A stretch of DNA of 64,000 nucleotides from Pochonia chlamydosporia 170 (lineage: Eukaryota; Ascomycota; Sordariomycetes; Hypocreales; Clavicipitaceae): assembly GCF_001653235.2 (NCBI RefSeq), contig NC_035793.1, positions 2,976,001-3,040,000 of the forward strand, written 5' to 3'. The first letter of the stretch is position 1. Each line of letters begins with the position of its first letter. Of this stretch, positions 56,376 to 64,000 are shown one piece after another. The notes under the pieces were generated by a model. That model saw only the letters and a program-made list of their open reading frames with translations, did no database searches and was not told the origin of the DNA. The position numbers and the translations under genes are program-made.

Positions 56376-58523
56376 ATGGCTTCACGTTTTCGACCATTGC
56401 TGCCAGCTCAGTCTCCCCGGCAATCTAACAATCCCGAAGTTCCGGACGTGGAACAAGAGCGACGTCCTGTTTTGGTCGCATGCTCAGCTTGTCAAAAGGC
56501 AAAAACAAAGGTGGATTTTAGCTCTCGCCCATTTCGCGATATACGAGCATAGTATTAAAGCTCTGTATTTCTAGTGTAGTGGCGACCGACCCATCTGCTA
56601 CAGATGCGGCACCAGAAACATTCCTTGTGAATATGATGCTGAACCTAATCAGACTCGCGCTTCCTCGAGACGAGCCGCTGGTGAGCAGCTTCGTGAGCTC
56701 TTCAACTACCTACAGACGAGATCATGGAACGAAGCGGTGGGAATTTTAAGGCGTATCCGAGAAACGGCAGACCCTTTGGAGGTTGTCCGCCTTGTTAGGG
56801 ATGGCGATCTTCTGTTACTCCACGCTGGGCCAGAGGAAAAGCAGATGGTGTCTGTAGAGCCACAAAGCCCTTCCCAACACCCAAGCCGACTAATCCCCAT
56901 CACAACCTCGCCTTGGACTACTGTTACTGACAGTAGTACCCTTAAACGCCTTATCAGCATATTCTTCGAAAAAGACCAGCGATTTCTCATGTCATTCATT
57001 GATAGGGATATGTTCCTCAAGGATATGCAAGCTGGCCCGCAGTCGTCTCAGAATGGATGGTTTTGCTCCGTGCTATTAGTCAATGCTATTTGCGCCTTTA
57101 CAGTGGTATGTGAATTGTATTGGTACTCAAATTGCCTGCTTGTCTAATCATGATTGCTTAGCGCTATTATGCCACAACCTTTGCAACCAACCCAACACAT
57201 AAAGGTGACCTAGGGGAGGCATTCTTTTCTGAATCGAAACGGCTGCTCGACTTGGAGGCTGGGAAACCCTCACTCCCAACTGCGCAGGCACTCCTCATCA
57301 TGTTCTCGTACTGTTCCATAATGGGTCGCGACCGAGCGGGAAATCTGTTTCGCGCCGCAGGTTACGAAATGATGAAGCGTGTAATGCCAAGAGTTAATGC
57401 GGCACTTTCGAACAACACTCATGCGCCCGAAAAGCGTCGAGCCATTTTAAAAGCCCTTTGGGGGATGTTCTGTTTTGACAGGTCAGCTTGGCAAAGTCTT
57501 TATCATTTCTTCTATTTCCACCATATTTTCGCATCGTAAACACTCACATGACTACAGTGTATGTTCCTCAGTCTATTTGCGGCCATCGCTATTTTCTACA
57601 CCAGAGATACCTCATTTGTACGAGTTAGTCGATAGGATGGAGCATTCCCAGAGTGAATCTGGCGAGGGAGGGTCAGGCAAGGCGCGGATAGGGTCCGAAA
57701 GGGATGATTTGACACTAAAGTATGCTTGTGATTTATCCGAAATCTTCAACAAGGCCATGCTAAGGCCTCGCCTTAACGGACCTGGAGCTAGCAGTTCACA
57801 ACTAGCGCAGCTTTACGACGAGTTGCAGATGCTGCAAGCCAAGTTACCCAAGGAACAAGGATACAAGGAGACTCACCACTACGAACATTGCCACTTATGG
57901 TAAGTAGCATACTGTAACCGTCTCCTATCATATTCACTAGCAGTGCCCTCATATCGCAATACAGGGCGTATCACCACGTAGTGGCTGCCAACATCGCGCG
58001 ACTCGTTCAGAATCACGACACGCAAATGCTCTCCGAGGAGCACGCCCCTGCGGACAATTTTGTTGGCCACTGCCAAGGCATCATACAGAATATTGATCGC
58101 CATCTTTATCGGCACCCTTCCGAACGCGACGGCTCCCTGACTATCCTTTATTTCGCCTACACATGCACAACGGCGCTGCTCGATTATGTCAACACCTCAG
58201 TTTCGGCGTCGCAGACATTTACACGAGCTTGCCAAATAATTCACGAGGCAAAGGTATATCCGCTATCAAACCTTCTTCTTGAAGGACTGGCAGCTGTTGC
58301 ACATCAAATTAGTGTACAGCTACCAGATGACACGGCGCCCTACTTCAGTAATATCCCCACGGACGAACTGGAGCATGGGGATATTGCTCTTGGCTTCGCC
58401 GTGCCCATACGCTACCAACTTTCCAAATTGTTAAGCGATGAAGAATTGGATTTCGATCCAGAAGGTTTAGGGATCGAACTGGGTGATGTAATTGCGCGAA
58501 GTAGAGCAAATCGCAGAATATGA
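56376..58523 (+). CDS. Zn2Cys6 transcription factor, possibly truncated at the C-terminus
   Basis: Exons 56376-56510, 56575-57105, 57162-57481, 57558-57899 and 57965-58523 give 628 residues. The zinc cluster is split by intron 1 and reads C-x2-C-x6-C-x6-C-x2-C-x6-C (CSACQKAKTK, then CSGDRPICYRCGTRNIPC, residues about 36-63); it has fewer arginines than usual in the first loop. The fungal-specific domain includes FEKDQRFLMSFIDRDMF, then SESKRLLDLEAGKPSLPTAQALLIMF, and VYLRPSLFSTPEIPHLYE. Introns have GTGGAT, GTATGT, GTCAGC and GTAAGT donors with standard AG acceptors. The protein ends soon after LGIELGD, but a shifted frame stays open to 58725, which suggests a frameshift or a sequence error. 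The target genes are unknown. Confidence 0.78.
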
Positions 58524-60403
58524 GATGAAATACATCCATGTGGCATCCCTGATGCACTGCTACTATGACCATTTTTCTGTGCCGCCACCCGACATGATAA
58601 CCGACATGGAAACTTCAGCTACGCTTCCCGTGCGGCGAGATGTTTCCGTGAATATGGCCCAAGTGCTAGGTTGTGGACATCACAGAGGAGAGGCGATAAA
58701 TGAGAGTTTGCGGGGTTCATCATGACACCAATCAGTGGCGGAGGAGGCTTTCCCGGTTGATGTCGCCCAGTATGTAATTGGATCAGGCATGATTTCTCGA
58801 TATCCTGAGCCAATAGAGAAAGCTGGAGGACTTCCGTGCTAATCTCGCTACATAATTCGTTCGTCGACGGCGTAATTTGTCCGGCTCGTCCATCTAGATA
58901 TCCATCATAGAGTCGGCACATTTTTTGGACTCGAGTTATCTACAACTCAAGAACTTCAAACTGGCGTTGGACCTGGATGAAGTGCGTTGAAGCGCCCATA
59001 CTTCTTTACACAGCGAACCATCACCACATTGCCCGGCTATCAAGAATACTCCGTAACGAAGCAAGGACGGGGCTCACGTGGGTGAGTTGCCTCTTGGATG
59101 TTTGTTTTATACTAATCGTTGATCGCTTCGATAAGTGCTCTGAGTACGACATGAGGGATGGAGGGTACTTGACAGAAAGCCGCAGAGACTAATTCTCGCC
59201 TAACTCTAGCATACCTTTGACCTCAACCTGCAACCACCACAAACACCCTGGTCCAGACTGGTTTAGTCTAATGTATGGAAACGGCTTCTAAACAGGCCCC
59301 TGCCATGTCGACATCACCATCTGGAAGGTAGCTTGCTACAGCCGGTGGCCGGCTGCATAGGACCGGACGGGCAGCGGGATTTGGTTTAATGTTGAGCTGT
59401 AGACTCGGAAGCATTACTAACGTTCGCTAAAGCTCCAAGCGACCACCTCCTGCCCCGTGTCGCCGCCGACTGGTATTTGTGGCCAGACTTAGCTCTGTCT
59501 ATATCCAAGAGCCCTGATTGAGCAAAAATTGCCCGAGTGCGAGGCTCTTCGTCAAGGGCAATTGCCGATGATTGAAAACGCCGACATGCCGTGGCGGGAT
59601 AGCTCAAGCAGAGTCACAGAGAGCTGTTTCCGCTTTAAAGTTGAGTAGGACGCTGAATATGCAGCGCGGGGGTACGTATGAATCGTCCAACTGGCTGGCT
59701 ATTGGTGTTGCGACCATTCTGCTGGACACATGAAGGCAAAATATGGGGACAATTTCGAAAGGGACCTGATTCCGTTGACCCAGGATTTCGTCTGCGGTGC
59801 GATACAATTCTTTGTTAGGTGTGGCATCCTCAAAGTTCCGTCTTGGATTCGGACTACCTTGGTGGTGACATCTGAGAATATGAGGAACTCACAAAATTCT
59901 CTATGCCCGACACACTTCGATACACAAGCGCGCCTTTGAGAAAAGGATGACAAATTACAGTTCGCCTATTCGAGAGACGGAGCTCATAAGAACATCTCTT
60001 GAGAAAGTAAGCGGAGCGACGCCCGCAATACCTGCTGTTTTCTCGTTTCGACCGACATTTCTAGCCCGACTTTTGTCCTGTGATTTCTTTCTTTCTTTCT
60101 TTCTTTCATTTTTTTTTATTTATGCCGAAAGCCCTCTCTAGCTTTGGAATGGCCAAGCCTGTCAACACCTCGGCAGTGTCGGCAATGTTGGCTTGTCGTT
60201 CAGAAGCATTGATGCCCTTTTGAATTATTGGCCTTTACTTTTGCCGGTCGCTGTGCTCGTCGCCGTGTGCTGTTCCTCTTCAAACAGTACGTAGTCACAA
60301 AATGAGCACATGGCTCGGCGGTCGAGTACCCCATCAGCGCCAGGTGACGCCACATTCTACCCAACCGAGTTTTGCAATAATCCGTTGACTGGACGGCCAA
60401 TAA
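58524..60403. other. Intergenic region between two regulators
   Basis: About 1.9 kb. The first 200 bp hold the shifted-frame extension discussed with the preceding gene. A CTTT microsatellite lies at 60084-60107. I see no other gene. Confidence 0.45.
60084..60107 (+). repeat. (CTTT)n microsatellite
   Basis: About five to six CTTT units are followed by a T tract, 300 bp upstream of the second regulator. Confidence 0.85.
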
Positions 60404-62961
60404 ATGCTGCATCGCTCGGATGATGCATCGAAGCACCCGTCTACGTTCTTCAACGATTTGACTGTCATGCATAAAAGATACCGAGACATCCTGCCGCTTC
60501 CCGATACGTCCAAGGTAGAAAGGCAGGCTGAGGCCGAATCTTCCGAGCCTGCCAAGCGGAAACGCCACGCGACGGTAATGGCATGTAATAGTTGCAGGGC
60601 CAAAAAGACAGGTGTATGTGATGGCTTGTGAAGCTTCTCCTAGCCAGAATACGATTCTTTTTAGATGCTAAGAGATAAACTAATCGTTAAGTCAGTGTGA
60701 TGGCCATCGGCCGGCTTGCGGGCCTTGTGTCGCACGAGGTACAAATTGCACTTACACCTCTAACGTCGCCGAAACGCCTGCCATGGCAAAGAAGCGGGAG
60801 ATCGAGGCACTAAGGGAAGAGAATAGCAGGCTCGCCGCAATCATGGATAGGTTAAGATTAGCACCAGAAACAGAAGCAATAGCTGCACTCCGCGAGCTGC
60901 GACAGACAACTACAGCAGAGGACCCAGCAAGCTTCCTACCGTATTCTGTACAAGCCCCCTTTACGTTACCATTAGCATCAGTCAGTGCTCCAACTCAAGG
61001 GAGTATCGAGTTTGAGCTGATGATTCGTCATGCTATTGCCTATCCCACGCTGGCGCCACTGGACGCGGCAGCTACTGGCGATCTATCTCGATCCATGGAT
61101 GTGCGCGGCAAGCCGCATGCTATTGGGCTTAGGTATTATTTCATCTGACCCGATATTTAGAGGGAGTGGGAATTGCATGAGCTAAAGACCGTGTTCTGCT
61201 ACAGTCTGAACCCGCCAACGGCATCCACAATGTCGGAACCCGAAACCAGTCAGCCGATCGTTTCGCCTGCACCGAGCTGGAACGAACCACATGGTGAAGT
61301 AAAGTCGACGGCCTACTGCGATGCGCGGCTAGACCTATTAAATATCAGCTTTTGGAGTAGGCTAGTTATTACCAGGGAGCTGGCTGCAACGTTGATATCC
61401 CTATATCTCGAGACGGATCATCCCACGCTTGGACTTTTCGATGCCAACCTATTTCTGGTTGATCTTATTGACTGTCGCACTCGTTACTGTTCTCAGCTTC
61501 TTGTTTCTGCTATTCTTTCGTGGGCATGTGTGAGTTAAATGTCCCTCTGCGGCACTAGACGGAAAGATTGCTAATAGCATTCAGCATGCGTACAGTACTT
61601 TTGATCCACAGGCAACTGCACTTGGCGAAGCGTGTTTCAATGAAGCCGATTCTTTGTGGAAGGTGGAACAAAGTTTTGACTCGCTGCCTACTGTCGCCGC
61701 TGCCCAGCTTCTCAGCCTCTCGAGCATATATAATGGACATAACGGGGGTATTCCATACTTAAATCTAGGCATCGAAATGGCTCAACGAATGGGTCTGTTC
61801 GGACTTCCAAACCTTGCGATGGTTGACCCGTCGGTTGAAGAGGGTCGAAAGCCAGATGACTGGACGATGGCAAAGTCGCACACTGCTTGGGGCGTGTACA
61901 ACTGGATTGTGTAAATTACTTCAGCTTGGACGATGCCGACAGCAATCAATATCTAACATGAATGCAGTATGCGGTCTTTAATGTTTCAAGAGGAGGAGCC
62001 AGCGGCGAGATATCCGCCAAATACTGATCCGCCTGGCAAAGGTGTCCATCTCACCTCGAACAATTGGACTGGGGCCGCAACACATCCACCAAGCTTGCCA
62101 TACTACATGGGCAGAACATTTCCAGCCACCTGCGAATTTTGGTTGCTCACTCGCGAGTGGACAACGGTCTACTATGTGTCTGGCAGGATGCCTATTCGGG
62201 ATCGTGTGTCTCTGCACTTTGCACGTGGGATATTTCAGAGGCTGCTGGCTTGGTCCGACAAGCTGCACACGATGCTGGTGAGGGGAGACAAAAGCTCCCA
62301 CCATAGCATCATCTTTCAGTAGGCGCAAATCCCATTACCTGTAAATGAAACGCCAGCTCACGATTTACACAGAATCTGGTTCCACGTCTCCATACTTCAG
62401 CTGTTCCGACCCTTTGCGCGACCGGCCGCTGCCGCAACTGACCTCCTCATCCAAGATGACTTTGCAGTGGCCGTATTCACGGCCTCTCTAAATCAACTTA
62501 AACATCTTACAACCATGTTCCACTCTACATACCCATGTGCACAGTACGCTGCGTTCTGGCACGTCGCGCCATTGCATATTGCAAATGCCGTACTGCAAAA
62601 CACCAGTGACCCCTACTGGTGGCCATACTTTATGCTCTGCCTGGACAGCTATGCAGATCTATACGGCGCATTTCGCGTCGCCGGGGCTATTAATAAGAGC
62701 CTCTTGTCGATTGCCCTTCGCTTAAAAGTCATCACCCCATCGAAAGCCCAGGCCCTCATGGCGCAAGTCGATGAAAAGGGGATTCACCACAGTCATGACC
62801 AAAGCATCAGCGCAAGTTTCATTGTTGATCTCGACTTGGCCGATGTGGATCCTCTGGCCGCGCAGCTAATGAGCCTAAGTAACTCGTTTGATGATATGGC
62901 CTTGTTTGGAGAGTTTACGGAACTTGAGACGGAGGCCCTCGTTGCGGGGGAAGACAGCTGA
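60404..62961 (+). CDS. Zn2Cys6 transcription factor
   Basis: Exons 60404-60613, 60696-61132, 61163-61529, 61585-61910, 61968-62318 and 62373-62961 give 759 residues with every junction in frame. The second intron is only 30 nt and would use a GAG acceptor, so that junction is the weakest; an earlier donor at 61111 could be used instead. The zinc cluster is C-x2-C-x6-C-x6-C-x2-C-x6-C (CNSCRAKKTG, then CDGHRPACGPCVARGTNC, residues about 61-88), preceded by a basic KRKRH. A coiled coil (KKREIEALREENSRLAAIMDRL) follows. The regulatory domain runs from YLETDHPTLGLFDANLF through AWGVYNWIV. An alternative start is the ATG at 60467. Target genes are unknown. Confidence 0.8.
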
Positions 62962-63728
62962 GGAGTAGCTGGGGCGAGGAGGCTATGACCGTGGAGGATA
63001 TGCCCGACGGTATGTGAATAGGCAGTCTGCAGATAAATCATGGAATCATGGTGTTTTAGTATGCTAGCGTGGTATTTTACACCCTTTCCGCTGTTTGTGC
63101 TTGCTGCCTCTCTGGGCGTGAGCTTCCCTCGTGCCTAGCTTCTCATATATTTCGATATTATCTCCAAATGTTACGCTTATGTTTGTGTGCAATTTCGACC
63201 TGATGAGCACATTATGTTCTCGTTTCTGACTAGCACAGCCAATCTATATGGACTTTTTGGTTTCACCGGCGAGACTATAGCTGGTGCCGGGAGATGAACC
63301 ACCATGTGACGTTTGTTGACTCTCACGTATGCATTGGCACGGATTGTTTTCTCCTTAAATCTAATCGAATGGAATGTGGGATGCTCAAAGTGAAGCGATT
63401 CCTTTACGAATGACGGTTATTTCCTCGTTGAAACGGGGGAAGCGTACAACTTGTTGAAACGAATTTAGTGATGCCGTATAGATCGTCGCCTCAACCTCTA
63501 TGTAGCTGCCTGGACCGGAGGCGAGGCAATGTCAATGTTGCAGCATTCACCGATTCATCTCAGTTAGGAAGTAATGACAAAGCGACAGACATCTGTCGCT
63601 GCAAGCTAGCGTTGTCCAGAGGTTTTCACCAAGGAGTGGCATTCGATTGAATCAAGCTATGAAAGATCTCATCGAAGTTCGTAAGCTCCAATACAAGAAA
63701 AAAAAAAACAGACATACTAATAGGCCGA
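62962..63728. other. Convergent 3' intergenic region
   Basis: This 767-bp spacer lies between convergent stops, with an A tract at about 63699-63708. Nothing else was recognised. Confidence 0.45.
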
Positions 63729-64000
63729 TCATGATCTATCTAACACTTCAATCGACTGCTTCAAAATCGCTTCAATTTGATCCCACCGTTGCACAAGGAC
63801 TGCTCGTTGGGAAGCGGTACCGGCACCAGAAGTCGATATAGCTCTTCTTGTGCTTTTGATTCGATTTAGCAGCTCTGCAAGCAGCGATGACAGCAATGCA
63901 TCAGTACCCGACGGGGTGTTTTGCGAATCTAGGCCCCCATCAGATTCCGTTGCCGCGCCATTAAGCAGCTGATGCAATGCTGCCTTGGTCCTGTCGCATG
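63729..64000 (-). CDS. 3' end of an unknown gene leaving the window
   Basis: A minus-strand frame runs from the window edge to a stop at 63731-63729, about 90 codons. It reads through TKAALHQLLNGAATESDGG, a Ser/Thr-rich stretch, then an amphipathic helix (LLSSLLAELLNRIKSTRRAIS) and ends WDQIEAILKQSIEVLDRS. This tail could belong to a further transcription factor of AflR type, whose C-termini look similar, but the part present is too short to name. There is no in-frame start inside the window that I trust. Confidence 0.4.
   Translation of the reverse strand, partial: CDRTKAALHQLLNGAATESDGGLDSQNTPSGTDALLSSLLAELLNRIKSTRRAISTSGAGTASQRAVLVQRWDQIEAILKQSIEVLDRS

Noticed and set aside
1..64000. tRNA, rRNA, CRISPR or intact transposon
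   Set aside because: I looked for cloverleaf T-loop sequences, regularly spaced repeats, transposase or reverse transcriptase motifs and terminal repeats and found none.

Overview
The window is nuclear DNA of a filamentous ascomycete (Pezizomycotina; the gene content suits a sordariomycete, perhaps Hypocreales, but I cannot name a species). The reasons are genes broken by 50-105 nt GT-AG introns, Kozak-like starts, three Zn2Cys6 transcription factors with a fungal-specific regulatory domain, a non-reducing polyketide synthase (NR-PKS), and short A/T and CTTT simple repeats. All gene models were built by hand from open frames, splice signals and protein-family logic.

Region 1 (1-25.7 kb) is ordinary accessory and housekeeping content: the 3' part of a Dal5/Tna1-type MFS transporter, a GNAT acetyltransferase, a GT32 inositol-phosphoceramide mannosyltransferase-like enzyme, a CRAL-TRIO (Sec14-like) protein, an unknown F-box-like protein, a small cysteine-rich secreted protein, an aquaglyceroporin with a 15-nt first exon, a DUF6601-like membrane protein, a secreted FAD amine-oxidase-like enzyme convergent with a secreted metallo-beta-lactamase-fold hydrolase, an NmrA-like protein and a YCII-domain protein.

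Region 2 (25.7-44.6 kb) is a compact polyketide gene cluster: Zn2Cys6 regulator, 2-oxoglutarate/Fe(II) dioxygenase, monocarboxylate-type MFS transporter, TropB/salicylate-hydroxylase-like FAD monooxygenase, FSH1/CitA-like serine hydrolase, and an NR-PKS with the order SAT-KS-AT-PT-ACP-CMeT-R. The reductive release domain predicts a C-methylated aromatic aldehyde. The flavoenzyme plus non-heme iron dioxygenase is the pair that, in tropolone pathways, hydroxylates and dearomatises the ring and then expands it to seven members. A tropolone or related dearomatised aldehyde is therefore the leading hypothesis. Two divergent promoters and the PKS promoter carry CGG/CCG inverted motifs that could be sites for the cluster regulator.

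Region 3 (44.6-56.4 kb) is gene-poor and holds one intronless gene of 1325 codons, 48124-52101. It encodes a single-module NRPS-like enzyme (adenylation and thiolation domains, then six membrane segments alternating with three left-handed beta-helix domains), which is the architecture of epsilon-poly-L-lysine synthetase (Pls). This is the most striking single gene in the window. Downstream lies a broken ankyrin-repeat relic.

Region 4 (56.4-64 kb) carries two tandem Zn2Cys6 regulators, the first perhaps truncated by a frameshift, and the 3' end of a minus-strand gene that leaves the window.
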